Shown: positions 52,300 through 61,420, counted from the first letter of the stretch. The stretch is DNA of 64,000 nt from Flavimarina sp. Hel_I_48 (GCF_000733945.1 NZ_JPOL01000002.1:692001-756000); one strand, 5' to 3'. The notes: generated by a model from the letters alone, not told the origin. Made by a program: numbers and translations.

Positions 52300-54933
52300 T
52301 TATTTGAGGGAATTTAATCTGGTCTCCAATGCTGTTATTTTTGCCTGAGCATCAGCTTGCTTTTGACGTTCCATTGCAACCACCTGTTCGGGCGCATTGT
52401 CAACAAAACGGGAATTAGCAAGTTTTTTCTCAACAGACTTAATAAAGCCCTGGGTATACTTGAGCTCTTCTTTGATCTTTTCGATCTCAGCCTCTACGTC
52501 GATTGCCCCTTTTAGCGGAATAAAATATTCATTGGCCTTGACCCGGAACGAAAGCGCACCTTCTATAGATTCCGTGGTTTCTTCCATAGTGGATATATTT
52601 CCCAGGCGCTTGATGACCGTATCAAAACGTCCTTTAAAGTTTTCGGTATTGTTTACAAAAAGCTCCAGTTGATCTTTAAAGGAAATATTCTTTTCTTTCC
52701 GAATGGTTCGCACGCCACTTATCACCTGTGATGCGGTATCAAATTCAGCTATGATCGCCGTATCTGGTTTTTTCATTTCTGGCCAACTGCTTACGATCAA
52801 AGCATTTTCAGGAGTACGCGAGGTAATTTGCTGCCAGATTTCTTCCGAAGCAAAAGGCACAAAAGGATGCAGGATGCGCAAGTTATTTTCTAAAGCTTTT
52901 ATTACCCCATCAAATGTTTTTCTATCCATGGGCGCTCCATAATCTGGTTTTACGATCTCCAGCAACCAACTGCAGAAATCATCCCAAACCAATTTATAGG
53001 TAGCCATCAACGCATCACTGATGCGGTATTTTTCAAAATGATCTTCAATTTCAGCAAGGGTCGCGTCAAATTTGGCCTCAAACCATTCCAGACCTATTCT
53101 GCTCGATTCTGGCTGCGCAATATTTTCATCAATTTCCCAACCTTCAATAAGTCGGTAGGCATTCCAGATTTTGTTAATAAAGCCTTTGCCCTGCTTACAA
53201 AGATCTTCGTCAAACATGAGGTCGTTACCGGCAGACGCACTCAGCAAAAGCCCCACGCGCACACCATCTGCCCCATATTCATTGATAAGGCCCAGAGCGT
53301 CTGGCGAATTCCCCAGCGATTTGGACATTTTTCTGCGCTGCTTGTCACGTACAAGTCCCGTGAGGTAAACATTCTCAAAAGGTCGTTTGCCAGTATATTC
53401 ATAACCGGCAATTATCATCCGGGCAACCCAGAAGAACAGAATATCTGGCCCGGTGACCAGGTCATTTGTAGGATAATAATAGTTGAATTCTTCATTCTCG
53501 GGATCGCGGATTCCATCAAAAACGCTCATGGGCCATAACCAGGAAGAAAACCAGGTATCAAGCGCATCTTCATCCTGCTTTAAATCGGTTGCTTTCAGAT
53601 CAGGATTGCCTGTTTTTTCTTTAGCAAGGAGCAATGCATCTTCACTATTTTGAGCAACTACAAAATCCTCTTTTCCGTTACCGTAGAAATACGCTGGGAT
53701 TTGCTGGCCCCACCAGAGCTGGCGGGAAATATTCCAATCCCTGATATTTTCCATCCAGTGGCGGTAGGTATTTTCAAATTTCTTGGGGAAAAGTTTGATC
53801 TCACCGGTCTCCAGCACTGCTTTTATGGCAGGCTTGACCAGTTCTTCCATCTTGAGGAACCATTGATCTGACAGCCTTGGTTCGATAACCGCACCGGTAC
53901 GTTCAGAAGTCCCCACTTTATTGAGGTGGGTTTCGGTTTTGATCAATATATCCTTTTCCTCAAGCTCTTTGATGATCTCCTTACGTACCACAAAACGATC
54001 CTTACCTTCATAATGCAGTCCGTTCTCGTTGAGGCTTGCATCAGCATTGAAGATATCGATAACTTCCAGCTTATGCTTATCGCCCAGCATTTTATCGTTC
54101 TCATCATGCGCCGGGGTGACTTTAAGGCAACCGGTACCAAATTCAACATCCACATAGTCATCCTCAATAATAGGAATCGCCCGACCTACAAGCGGAACGA
54201 TCGCTTTTTTACCTTTCAAATGCGAAAAACGCGCATCATCAGGATTGATACAAATGGCGGTGTCGCCAAAAATAGTTTCCGGCCTGGTGGTCGCGATCGT
54301 TAAGGTATCATCGCTATCTTCAATTTTGTACTTCAGGAAAAAAAGTTGGCCCTGCTGCTCCACATGGTTCACTTCTTCATCAGAAAGGGTGGTTTGCGCT
54401 TCGGGATCCCAGTTTACCATACGGTAACCGCGATAAATAAGCCCTTTATTGTAGAGATCAACAAAACTGCTGATCACGCTCTCAGACATGTCATCATCAA
54501 GGGTGAATTTGGTTCTTTCCCAGTCACAGGAAGCGCCCAGTTTTTTGAGTTGGTCCAATATGGAACCACCATACTCTTCGGTCCATGCCCAGGCGTGTTC
54601 CAGGAATTCACTACGGGTAAGGTCAGCTTTGTTGATCCCTTCAGCCTTCAATTTTGCCACTACTTTAGCTTCCGTAGCAATAGAAGCGTGATCTGTTCCC
54701 GGTACCCAGCAGGCATTATAACCGCGTAAACGGGCGCGGCGCACCAGCACATCCTGTATGGTATTATTGAGCATATGTCCCATATGCAGGATTCCGGTAA
54801 CATTAGGTGGGGGAATTACTATTGTGTAAGGCTCTTTGTCATTGGGAACGGAATGAAAATAATTATTTTCCATCCAGTAGTCGTACCATTTTTTTTCTAT
54901 TTCCTGGGCACTGTATCGTGGCGCTATTGGCAT
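52300..54933 (-). CDS. valS: Valyl-tRNA synthetase
   Basis: The 877-residue class I synthetase charges tRNA-Val. The start at 54933 (MPIAPRYSAQEIEKKWYDYW) is preferred over the open frame to 54993, because a TATTTTTG -7 element lies at 54960-54967. Key motifs are the HIGH equivalent HMGHM in PPPNVTGILHMGHMLNN, the editing domain (TIATTRPETIFGDTAICINP, KVTPAHDENDKMLGDKHKLE), and KMSKS in RKMSKSLGNSPDAL. A C-terminal coiled coil follows (EKIKEELKYTQGFIKSVEKK). It stands alone with a hairpin terminator. Confidence 0.97.
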   Translation of the reverse strand: MPIAPRYSAQEIEKKWYDYWMENNYFHSVPNDKEPYTIVIPPPNVTGILHMGHMLNNTIQDVLVRRARLRGYNACWVPGTDHASIATEAKVVAKLKAEGINKADLTRSEFLEHAWAWTEEYGGSILDQLKKLGASCDWERTKFTLDDDMSESVISSFVDLYNKGLIYRGYRMVNWDPEAQTTLSDEEVNHVEQQGQLFFLKYKIEDSDDTLTIATTRPETIFGDTAICINPDDARFSHLKGKKAIVPLVGRAIPIIEDDYVDVEFGTGCLKVTPAHDENDKMLGDKHKLEVIDIFNADASLNENGLHYEGKDRFVVRKEIIKELEEKDILIKTETHLNKVGTSERTGAVIEPRLSDQWFLKMEELVKPAIKAVLETGEIKLFPKKFENTYRHWMENIRDWNISRQLWWGQQIPAYFYGNGKEDFVVAQNSEDALLLAKEKTGNPDLKATDLKQDEDALDTWFSSWLWPMSVFDGIRDPENEEFNYYYPTNDLVTGPDILFFWVARMIIAGYEYTGKRPFENVYLTGLVRDKQRRKMSKSLGNSPDALGLINEYGADGVRVGLLLSASAGNDLMFDEDLCKQGKGFINKIWNAYRLIEGWEIDENIAQPESSRIGLEWFEAKFDATLAEIEDHFEKYRISDALMATYKLVWDDFCSWLLEIVKPDYGAPMDRKTFDGVIKALENNLRILHPFVPFASEEIWQQITSRTPENALIVSSWPEMKKPDTAIIAEFDTASQVISGVRTIRKEKNISFKDQLELFVNNTENFKGRFDTVIKRLGNISTMEETTESIEGALSFRVKANEYFIPLKGAIDVEAEIEKIKEELKYTQGFIKSVEKKLANSRFVDNAPEQVVAMERQKQADAQAKITALETRLNSLK

Positions 54934-54959
54934 AGTATCATGTGATTTTTCTGAACCCG

Positions 54960-54967
54960 CAAAAATA
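54960..54967 (-). promoter_or_regulatory. -7 promoter element (TATTTTTG) of valS
   Basis: This minus-strand TAnnTTTG match lies 26 bases before the valS ATG at 54933. It places the transcription start inside the longer open frame and so supports the shorter protein. Confidence 0.55.
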
Positions 54968-55080
54968 CTTATATAGCTAGAATAACCTCCCATTAGAATT
55001 CGAAAAAGTACTATATAATTCTAATTTCCTACAAAAATTTACTTAAAAAAGGATCAATAACTCAAAATACCGTTGAAAAT

Positions 55081-55112
55081 TTTGTTCGGCGTTTATTTTA
55101 AGGTTATTTTTG
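55081..55112 (+). promoter_or_regulatory. Canonical promoter of the DUF1573 gene (TTTG-N20-TATTTTTG)
   Basis: TTTG (55081-55084) is followed after 20 bases by TATTTTTG (55105-55112), a full Bacteroidota -33/-7 match. Predicted start is near 55117. It excludes the upstream start codon at 55110. Confidence 0.78.
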
Positions 55113-55136
55113 TTATTCATATTAAAAATGAAGATC

Positions 55137-55559
55137 ATGAAAAAATATGTAATTCTGTTATTTCTTGGCATTTGGGGTGTTGCACTTCAGGCGCAGGATA
55201 AAAAAGCAGAAATAAATTTTGAGACCGATGTCATTGATTATGGTGAGATCGCCCACGGTGCAGATGGCTTGCGGGAATTTAAATTTACCAATACCGGTAG
55301 CGCCCCGCTAATCATCAGCAAAGCTTATTCTACCTGTGGCTGTACTGTCCCTACACCACCCAAGGACCCCATCATGCCGGGCGATAGTGGTGTTATCAAA
55401 GTAAAATATAATACAAAACTCGCAGGCGGGCCCATCAGGAAGACGATCACTGTATATACCAATGCGTCCAGCGAACCGCATACTTTAAAAATAAAAGGTA
55501 CGCTATTACCCGAAAAAGGTGCTATGGAAAAAGAACAATCAGGTCCTATTAATCAATAG
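55137..55559 (+). CDS. DUF1573 secreted protein
   Basis: The 140-residue product (ATG 55137; ATG 55128 is also possible) has a signal peptide (KKYVILLFLGIWGVALQAQD). A DUF1573 immunoglobulin-like domain follows: DVIDYGEIAHGADGLREFKF, then TNTGSAPLIISKAYSTCGCT, VPTPPKDPIMPGDSGVIKV and a closing TVYTNASSEPHTLKIKGTL. The CGC pair in STCGCTVP is the family hallmark. The function is unknown. The domain is common in Bacteroidota envelope proteins. It has its own promoter and a hairpin terminator, so it is monocistronic. Confidence 0.9.
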   Translation: MKKYVILLFLGIWGVALQAQDKKAEINFETDVIDYGEIAHGADGLREFKFTNTGSAPLIISKAYSTCGCTVPTPPKDPIMPGDSGVIKVKYNTKLAGGPIRKTITVYTNASSEPHTLKIKGTLLPEKGAMEKEQSGPINQ

Positions 55560-55582
55560 CATATTATAAATTATATGTTTAG

Positions 55583-55613
55583 AAGCCGCGTACTGAGATT
55601 CAGTACACGGCTT
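55583..55613 (+). terminator. Intrinsic terminator after the DUF1573 gene
   Basis: The stem AAGCCG-GTACTGA pairs with TCAGTAC-CGGCTT around a GAT loop, with one C/A mismatch. A run of T follows on the plus strand. Confidence 0.85.
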
Positions 55614-55713
55614 TTTTTTTAATACATGGTGTTTCTAATTTTATATCTAGTTTTCAGATCACCAAGCGATTCTCAAGAATATTTCAGACCTTTGAGAGCT
55701 CAAAATAAACCTT

Positions 55714-56922
55714 ATGCCAGCACTGTCACAGAAAGGGCAAGATATGCCCCAATCCCCCATACGTAAATTAGCGCCATTTGCCGAAGCTGCAGAAGCGCGT
55801 GGAACGCAGATATACCAACTCAACATAGGCCAACCTGATATTAAAACGCCACAGGGCGCCCTTGATGCGGTAAAAAATGCTAACATAGATATTCTTTCCT
55901 ATAGCCATTCCGCAGGATTTTTAAGCTATCGTGAAAAATTGGCCGCGCACTACACCAAGCAGGGTATTGAACTAGAACCCAATGAAATAATTGTTTCAAC
56001 GGGAGGTTCTGAGGCGCTTTTGTTCGCTATGGGCAGTATTACAGATCCAGGCGACGAGGTGATCATTCCGGAGCCTTTTTATGCCAATTACAATGGTTTT
56101 GCCACATCTTCAGGGGTAAATGTGGTTCCCGTTTTTTCTGCAATGGAAGATGATTTCGCCCTTCCTCCCATAGCAGATTTTGAAAAGCTGATCACTTCAA
56201 AAACGAAGGCGATCATTATTTGTAATCCAGGAAATCCTACGGGATATCTTTACAGCCATGAGGAAATCAAACAACTGGCAGAACTGGTCCTCAAACATGA
56301 CCTGTTCCTAATTGCAGATGAAGTGTACAGGGAATTTGTCTATGATGGCCTTGCACATCATTCCATCTTAAAAGAGCGCAGTATCGATAACAATGCGATC
56401 ATGATCGATTCGGTTTCTAAACGTTTTTCCATGTGTGGAGCACGTATAGGTTGCCTGGCCAGCCGCAATAAGGAATTTATGGCCACAGCAATGAAATTTG
56501 CCCAGGCACGCTTGAGTCCGCCTACCCTTGCCCAAATCGCAAGTGAGGCTGCGCTTGATACACCGCAGTCTTATTTTGACCAGGTCATTGAAGAATACGT
56601 AGATCGTCGTGACACACTGGTCGCCGGTCTTAAAGATATTCCCGGTGTTAAGGTTTCAGTTCCTAAAGGTGCTTTTTACTGTATCGCAGAATTACCCATC
56701 AAAGATGCCGAGGATTTTGCCCGCTGGTTGCTTGAAGATTTTGAAAAAGACGGAAAAACGGTAATGGTAGCACCGGCAGCCGGATTTTATTCTACCCCGG
56801 GAAGTGGACTCAACCAGGTGCGTATTGCTTATGTCCTTAAAAAAGAAGACCTGGTGGAAGCAATTCATTTGTTGAAAGAAGCTCTGGCATCATACAAGGA
56901 ACAACATGCAGATAACGCCTGA
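55714..56922 (+). CDS. PLP-dependent aminotransferase, class I/II
   Basis: The 402-residue fold-type I enzyme has QLNIGQPDIKTPQGALDAVK, EIIVSTGGSEALLFAMGSI, the PLP-phosphate and Asp region IICNPGNPTGYLYSHEEI, ADEVYREFVYDG and the Schiff-base lysine in IDSVSKRFSMCGARIG. It resembles aspartate or aromatic aminotransferases, but the substrate cannot be fixed. It overlaps murB by 17 bases, so the two are translationally coupled. Confidence 0.93.
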   Translation: MPALSQKGQDMPQSPIRKLAPFAEAAEARGTQIYQLNIGQPDIKTPQGALDAVKNANIDILSYSHSAGFLSYREKLAAHYTKQGIELEPNEIIVSTGGSEALLFAMGSITDPGDEVIIPEPFYANYNGFATSSGVNVVPVFSAMEDDFALPPIADFEKLITSKTKAIIICNPGNPTGYLYSHEEIKQLAELVLKHDLFLIADEVYREFVYDGLAHHSILKERSIDNNAIMIDSVSKRFSMCGARIGCLASRNKEFMATAMKFAQARLSPPTLAQIASEAALDTPQSYFDQVIEEYVDRRDTLVAGLKDIPGVKVSVPKGAFYCIAELPIKDAEDFARWLLEDFEKDGKTVMVAPAAGFYSTPGSGLNQVRIAYVLKKEDLVEAIHLLKEALASYKEQHADNA

Positions 56923-57922
56923 TTTTTCTCTCAAAAACCATAATACGTTTGGTATTGATGCCAAAGCGGAATTTTTTGTTTCGGTACAAACCGTAGAAGA
57001 ATTGACGCACGCTTTGAATTTACCGGGATATTCCCAGAAGTTTATTTTAGGCGGCGGAAGCAATATGCTGCTCAAAAAAAACATCAAAGGCCTGGTCATC
57101 AACCTCAACCTGAAAGGTATTACCGTTGAAGAAGAAGATGAAAATCACGTTTGGCTTCGGGCAGCCGCGGGAGAGAACTGGCATGAATTTGTAATGTATT
57201 GCGTGGGCAATAACTATGGTGGTGTTGAAAACCTGGCGCTGATTCCCGGTAACGTGGGTACTTCCCCGGTACAAAATATAGGGGCTTATGGCGTGGAACT
57301 TAAGGATAGTTTTGAAAGCTGCGAGGTGGTAGACAGGACTACGCTCGAAACCCGAACACTTTCAAAAGCTGCCTGTAACTTCGGGTATCGGGATTCTATC
57401 TTTAAAAACGAAGATAAGGGAAGGTACATCATTACCTCGGTACTTTTTAAACTGACCAAACGCGACCACGAGCTCAGGACTTCGTATGGCGCTATTCAGC
57501 AAACGCTTGATGCACTTGGTATTGATGAACCTACACTTGTAGATATCGCCAATGCCGTGATTTATATCAGACAACAAAAACTACCCGATCCTAAAAAAAT
57601 AGGCAACAGCGGTAGTTTCTTTAAAAATCCCGTGGTTGCCCGCAACTATCTCGGGACCATTCAAAAAAATCATCCGGATGCTCCTTTTTACGAGATGGGC
57701 GATGATCTGGTAAAAATCCCCGCTGGCTGGCTTATAGAACGGGCAGGATTTAAAGGAAAACGCTTTGGTCAGGCCGGTGTACATGATCGTCAGGCTTTGG
57801 TTCTTGTAAATCATGGCGGCGCGACCGGTGATGAGGTATGGAAGGTTGCCCTTGAGGTTCAACAAGCGGTACAAAAGGAATTTGGCATTCTACTGCAGCC
57901 AGAAGTAAATATCATTGAATAA
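56906..57922 (+). CDS. murB: UDP-N-acetylenolpyruvoylglucosamine reductase
   Basis: The 338-residue FAD enzyme reduces UDP-GlcNAc-enolpyruvate in peptidoglycan synthesis. The FAD domain has LKNHNTFGIDAKAEFFVSVQ, KFILGGGSNMLLKKNIKGLV and ENLALIPGNVGTSPVQNIGA, with YGVELKD following. The C-terminal catalytic region has KIGNSGSFFKNPVV, where the Ser of GSFFKNP is the general acid, and a closing FGILLQPEVNIIE. The type I (E. coli-like) form fits the length. It overlaps the aminotransferase gene. Confidence 0.97.
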   Translation: MQITPDFSLKNHNTFGIDAKAEFFVSVQTVEELTHALNLPGYSQKFILGGGSNMLLKKNIKGLVINLNLKGITVEEEDENHVWLRAAAGENWHEFVMYCVGNNYGGVENLALIPGNVGTSPVQNIGAYGVELKDSFESCEVVDRTTLETRTLSKAACNFGYRDSIFKNEDKGRYIITSVLFKLTKRDHELRTSYGAIQQTLDALGIDEPTLVDIANAVIYIRQQKLPDPKKIGNSGSFFKNPVVARNYLGTIQKNHPDAPFYEMGDDLVKIPAGWLIERAGFKGKRFGQAGVHDRQALVLVNHGGATGDEVWKVALEVQQAVQKEFGILLQPEVNIIE

Positions 57923-58035
57923 AAGAAACTTTTCAATTTCAATTACGTAGTGGCTTCGGTAAAAATTTTATTCCACTGGCATTTCATAAAATTTATTCAT
58001 ACCCCTACGTTGACACTAATTAAAGAAAACAATGA

Positions 58036-58497
58036 ATGACAGAAAGTAATAAAATGCAAGTCCTATTCTGGAGATATTTTTTCCTTGCGATTGGAATGGT
58101 CTTACTTTGCTTAAGTATCTTGAAATTTTACAATCCGGACCGAATTACTGACTGGAATAATCTTATAATTTTTGGGGGGATCGGATTGTTATTAATGGTC
58201 TTAAACATAATTTTCTTCGACAAAATTAAAAGCGTCAAAGTAAATCACAACAGAATTATATTTGAAGAAAATGGAGCTCAAAAAGATGTAAACTGGAAAA
58301 ATGTAGGTAAAATTGGCAGAATATTATTTATCGCTCCTCCCCTTTATTTTGCTGTCATAGAGAAAAAAATAATCATCTTTCCAACAGAGAGAAATTTTGG
58401 GTATTCAAGTTTCGGATCCTCCTCTGTTTTCGTTGTCATTGATCATAGTAAAATGGGAGATATTATAAAGAAGGCTAAAAGCCAATATTTAATCTAG
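58036..58497 (+). CDS. Two-helix membrane protein with PH-like tail, unknown
   Basis: The 153-residue protein has two membrane helices (about residues 12-27, FFLAIGMVLLCLSIL, and 45-60, IIFGGIGLLLMVLNIIF). A soluble beta-rich domain follows (DKIKSVKVNHNRIIFEENGA, DVNWKNVGKIGRILF) that resembles bacterial PH-like domains, but no family is recognised. The gene is AT-rich (about 23% GC in a sampled 60-base stretch), unlike murB upstream, which suggests acquisition. Neighbours give no functional clue. Confidence 0.68.
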   Translation: MTESNKMQVLFWRYFFLAIGMVLLCLSILKFYNPDRITDWNNLIIFGGIGLLLMVLNIIFFDKIKSVKVNHNRIIFEENGAQKDVNWKNVGKIGRILFIAPPLYFAVIEKKIIIFPTERNFGYSSFGSSSVFVVIDHSKMGDIIKKAKSQYLI

Positions 58498-58655
58498 GAT
58501 AACAAATGCCAACAATATTTAAAAACAATGCTTAATTTGTTCTTGAACCGAAACTCCCTGCTCGATTGCTTAGCGGATTGTCTCGCGTACAATCACGCAC
58601 GCCCGCTCGCACAGTTTATACGGTCGTTCGCTAGGGTATAGCTTTAAAACACAAA
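58498..58655. other. Unexplained GC-rich intergenic spacer
   Basis: After the AT-rich orphan gene, bases about 58550-58640 are clearly richer in GC and CpG-like dinucleotides than the flanks. They contain a short inverted repeat GATTGT/ACAATC (58574-58592). No open frame, tRNA or known motif is seen. It may be a fragment of an older insertion. Confidence 0.35.
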
Positions 58656-58700
58656 AAAACCGCCTAAAAAAGCTGATTATTAGCTCTTTTAGGCGGTTTT
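58656..58700 (-). terminator. Bidirectional intrinsic terminator
   Basis: The stem AAAACCGCCTAAAA (58656-58669) pairs with TTTTAGGCGGTTTT (58687-58700), with an inner AGCT/AGCT. It lies 20 bases beyond the stop of the minus-strand fasciclin gene and has T/A runs on both sides. Confidence 0.88.
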
Positions 58701-58720
58701 ATCGTTGTGCAATTTCACTA

Positions 58721-59350
58721 TTATCCTTTAGTCAAAAGCACTTTATCAATTTTGTGTACGATTCCATTAGATGCTTCAATATTTCCTTGTAGAATATGTG
58801 CCCTAATGTTCGTTCCATCTTTTATAACGATTTGATCGCCATCCATCATTGCAGTAAGTTCCTCACCATTTACGGTATTGAATGTGTATTTTCCGCCATT
58901 TTCTTTGATGCCATCGGTAAGGTCTTTTGCCAGCACTTTACCCTGAACCACGTGATATTGCAGGATACCGGTAAGCATTTCTTTACTTTCTGGTTTTAAA
59001 AGTTCATCCAACTGTCCTTTTTTCAGTTTACTGAAACCATTATCTGTAGGCGCAAATACGGTGTATTCACCTTCTTCCATCATCATGCTATCAAGGCCGG
59101 CGGCTTTTAAAGCAGTAACAAGCGTATCCAGATCGCTGCTCGCCATGGCTTTTGACGCAATACTGTTAGCCTTGGCTTTTTCTTCCAGTTCTGCCTGGCG
59201 CTGTGTTTCCAGAGCCGCAGCGGCTTCTTCTTCCGCTTTTTGATCCATTTCGGTGGTTTCTACATTCTCTTTTTTATCTTCTTTACAAGAAGTAAGGGTT
59301 ATCCCCAAGAGCATTACAAGAAGATAGGGCAAGGTTTTAAGAATTTTCAT
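58721..59350 (-). CDS. Fasciclin (FAS1) domain lipoprotein
   Basis: The 209-residue protein has a lipobox (TLTSC, Cys22) and a Glu/Ala/Lys-rich coiled stretch (about 25-70, EEEAAAALETQRQAELEEKA). One FAS1 domain follows at about 73-207: MASSDLDTLVTALKAAGLDS, YTVFAPTDNGFSKLKKG (the H1-type block), LTGILQYHVVQGKVLAKDLT and NGIVHKIDKVLL (the H2-type block). FAS1 domains are linked to adhesion at the cell surface. The domain and lipobox indicate an envelope location. The gene is monocistronic and flanked by a hairpin terminator. Confidence 0.92.
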   Translation of the reverse strand: MKILKTLPYLLVMLLGITLTSCKEDKKENVETTEMDQKAEEEAAAALETQRQAELEEKAKANSIASKAMASSDLDTLVTALKAAGLDSMMMEEGEYTVFAPTDNGFSKLKKGQLDELLKPESKEMLTGILQYHVVQGKVLAKDLTDGIKENGGKYTFNTVNGEELTAMMDGDQIVIKDGTNIRAHILQGNIEASNGIVHKIDKVLLTKG

Positions 59351-59484
59351 AGGATTGTGTTATGTGTTAAATTCAAATGTATCTCTTAAATGAGGTATTT
59401 TCCAGAGCACCTTATTAATCTTTAGTTAAAATATTACCAATCAGTCAATGGGAAACCATTCAGGCACCAATTCATCTTTAATAA

Positions 59485-59516
59485 TTTGGGCTACTGCACC
59501 CCAGATCGTACCTTTG
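59485..59516 (+). promoter_or_regulatory. Canonical promoter (TTTG-N20-TACCTTTG)
   Basis: TTTG (59485-59488) and TACCTTTG (59509-59516) are separated by 20 bases, a full Bacteroidota match. It lies 18 bases before the ATG of the small secreted protein at 59535 and excludes the upstream start at 59448. Confidence 0.78.
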
Positions 59517-59534
59517 CACAAACAACTCGATATT

Positions 59535-59732
59535 ATGAAATTGTTATTGATCACACTCGTATTGCTTGGACTTGCTTTTGCCGGAATTGCCATTAAAATA
59601 TGGGGCAAAAAAGACGGTAAATTTGCCGGTACCTGCGCGAGCCAGAGTCCATTTCTCAATAAAGATGGTCAGGCCTGTGGGATGTGCGGTAAAATGCCAG
59701 ACGAAATAGGAACCTGCGACACAAAAAATTAA
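59535..59732 (+). CDS. Small membrane or secreted Cys-rich protein
   Basis: The 65-residue product from ATG 59535 has an N-terminal hydrophobic segment (MKLLLITLVLLGLAFAGIAI). A short tail carries four cysteines (Cys34, 48, 51, 61), with GTCASQ and CGMCGKMPDEIGTC. The spacing CxxC plus a further Cys could bind metal or form disulfides. I recognise it as a conserved Bacteroidota membrane or secretory protein without assigned function. It has a canonical promoter and is followed by the glycosyltransferase gene 16 bases downstream. Confidence 0.78.
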   Translation: MKLLLITLVLLGLAFAGIAIKIWGKKDGKFAGTCASQSPFLNKDGQACGMCGKMPDEIGTCDTKN

Positions 59733-59748
59733 CACCTATATTTTTAGC

Positions 59749-60882
59749 GTGATAGCACTGGAGCCCGTAGTATTTTACATATGTACGGGCTTTATTTTTA
59801 TAAATTGCTGTTTTTATGTGTATTTCGGTGGTTTTTGCTTTCGTAAGGCGAAAATTAAAGAATTTCATAAATCAGCGCTACCTCCACTTTCTATACTGGT
59901 TTGTGCCCGAAATGAAGCACAAAACCTTGCTGCAAATGTTCCATTTCTACTAAAACAGAAATATCCCGAATTCGAAATTTTGCTCGTCAATGATGGCTCT
60001 ACTGATGAAACCGCTGCCGTAATTGACGCATTTTCCGCAACCAACCCAAACGTACGCGCACTCCATACAAAAGCAAAAGCGGATACTAGAAGCGGAAAAA
60101 AACAGGCACTATCAACCGCAATAGCTGCCGCCCGCCACGAACACCTTCTTTTTATGGATGCAGATTGCCGGCCACGTACCACCCACTGGGCGCAGGAAAT
60201 GGCACAGGGCTTTGATACCGGAAAACAAATTGTACTGGGATATGGAAGTTATGCGACCGTAAATAATACTTTGCTCAATAAAATTATTCGGTTTGAAACG
60301 CTGTTGACGGCCATGCAATATTTTGGCTATGCCAAACGAAAGAATGCATACATGGGCGTGGGCAGAAACCTGGGCTATACCAAAACCTTGTTCTATGCGC
60401 AAAATGGTTTTTCTGCCCACAATGATGCGCCGTCAGGTGATGATGATCTTTTTGTTAATGCTGCCGCCACGGTTACTAATGTTTCCTGCGTTTATACAAC
60501 GCAATCTTTTAGCGTTTCTATGCCAAAAACCACCTGGACCGACTGGTTTTTGCAAAAAAGAAGGCATATTTCGGTGGCAGATCGTTATAAAAAAAGACAC
60601 CAATTAAGCCTGGGTTTGTTTTATATAAGTCAGTTTTTACCGTATATATTGGTCATTTTCCTGCTATTTTCGCCCGTTTTTAGCCGGATTTCCTTAAGTA
60701 TTTTACTCGTGCGCTACCTGTTTGTGGGCTTTATAATGTATGCCGGTATGAAGCGGTTTCAAGAAAAGAATTTGATCTATTGGTTTCCAGTACTTGAAAT
60801 CATCTTGGTGCTGTCACAATTAAGTATCTTTATACTATCTATCACCACCAGAGTCACCCCTTGGAAAAGCAACCAGACATAG
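59749..60882 (+). CDS. Glycosyltransferase family 2 membrane protein
   Basis: The 377-residue product uses a GTG start at 59749. An N-terminal helix (about 6-24) precedes the GT2 domain: LSILVCARNEAQNLAANVPF, FEILLVNDGSTDETAAVIDA and the DxD-like LLFMDADCRP. A QxxRW-like acceptor region (FLQKRRHISVAD) follows, and then three C-terminal membrane helices (LFYISQFLPYILVIFLLFSP to WFPVLEIILVLSQLSIFIL). It probably extends envelope glycans or glycolipids; donor and acceptor are unknown. It overlaps the following ECF sigma gene by 22 bases. Confidence 0.88.
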   Translation: MIALEPVVFYICTGFIFINCCFYVYFGGFCFRKAKIKEFHKSALPPLSILVCARNEAQNLAANVPFLLKQKYPEFEILLVNDGSTDETAAVIDAFSATNPNVRALHTKAKADTRSGKKQALSTAIAAARHEHLLFMDADCRPRTTHWAQEMAQGFDTGKQIVLGYGSYATVNNTLLNKIIRFETLLTAMQYFGYAKRKNAYMGVGRNLGYTKTLFYAQNGFSAHNDAPSGDDDLFVNAAATVTNVSCVYTTQSFSVSMPKTTWTDWFLQKRRHISVADRYKKRHQLSLGLFYISQFLPYILVIFLLFSPVFSRISLSILLVRYLFVGFIMYAGMKRFQEKNLIYWFPVLEIILVLSQLSIFILSITTRVTPWKSNQT

Positions 60883-61418
60883 CAGAACATATTCAGGATG
60901 CCCTTGAGGGCAGGCAGGCTGCTTTTAGCTATCTGCTCACCACTTTTTGGAGCCAGGTTTATGCCTTTCAGCTTAAGCGTACGAAGGATGACTATATTTC
61001 CGAAGAAATTACCATACAGACCTTTTCACAGGCATTTTCTCATTTGGGACAATACGATCCTAACCATAAATTCAGCACCTGGTTACTCGCGATCTCAAAA
61101 AACATACATATTGACCGCCTGCGGAAAGAAAAAGGGAAACGGCATATAGAAAGTGGTACGAATGCCGAAAATCTCAACCGTATCATTGACGACAGCCCCA
61201 CCCCGGAAGACGCATTGATCAAAAAACAGCATCACGACGAACTTTCCCATTTTATCAAACAATTGAAACCGCCCTATCAGGAAGTACTGGACCTGCGTTA
61301 TTTTCAAGATATGAGCTATAAAGAAATGTCAGGTCATTTACGGGAGCCCATGAACAATGTAAAAGTCAGGCTACTGCGGGCGCGACGACTGCTGGCAGAT
61401 AGCATACAAAAAAAATAG
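60861..61418 (+). CDS. RNA polymerase sigma factor, sigma-70 (ECF-like)
   Basis: The 185-residue product uses a TTG start at 60861. Region 2 spans about residues 20-88 (DDYISEEITIQTFSQAFSHL, then KFSTWLLAISKNIHIDRLRK). Region 4 spans about 130-180 (QLKPPYQEVLDLRYFQDMSY, then NNVKVRLLRARRLLADS). Unlike the sigma factor at 1086-1598 it has no anti-sigma neighbour. It lies inside an operon, overlapping the glycosyltransferase gene and ending 2 bases before the Nramp-like gene. This suggests a housekeeping-like role, as in Flavobacteriaceae relatives with the same order. Confidence 0.9.
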   Translation: MEKQPDIAEHIQDALEGRQAAFSYLLTTFWSQVYAFQLKRTKDDYISEEITIQTFSQAFSHLGQYDPNHKFSTWLLAISKNIHIDRLRKEKGKRHIESGTNAENLNRIIDDSPTPEDALIKKQHHDELSHFIKQLKPPYQEVLDLRYFQDMSYKEMSGHLREPMNNVKVRLLRARRLLADSIQKK

Positions 61419-61420
61419 CC

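Noticed and set aside
54934..54993. 20-residue N-terminal extension of valS
   Set aside because: A -7 promoter element lies within it and the known family N-terminus begins at 54933.
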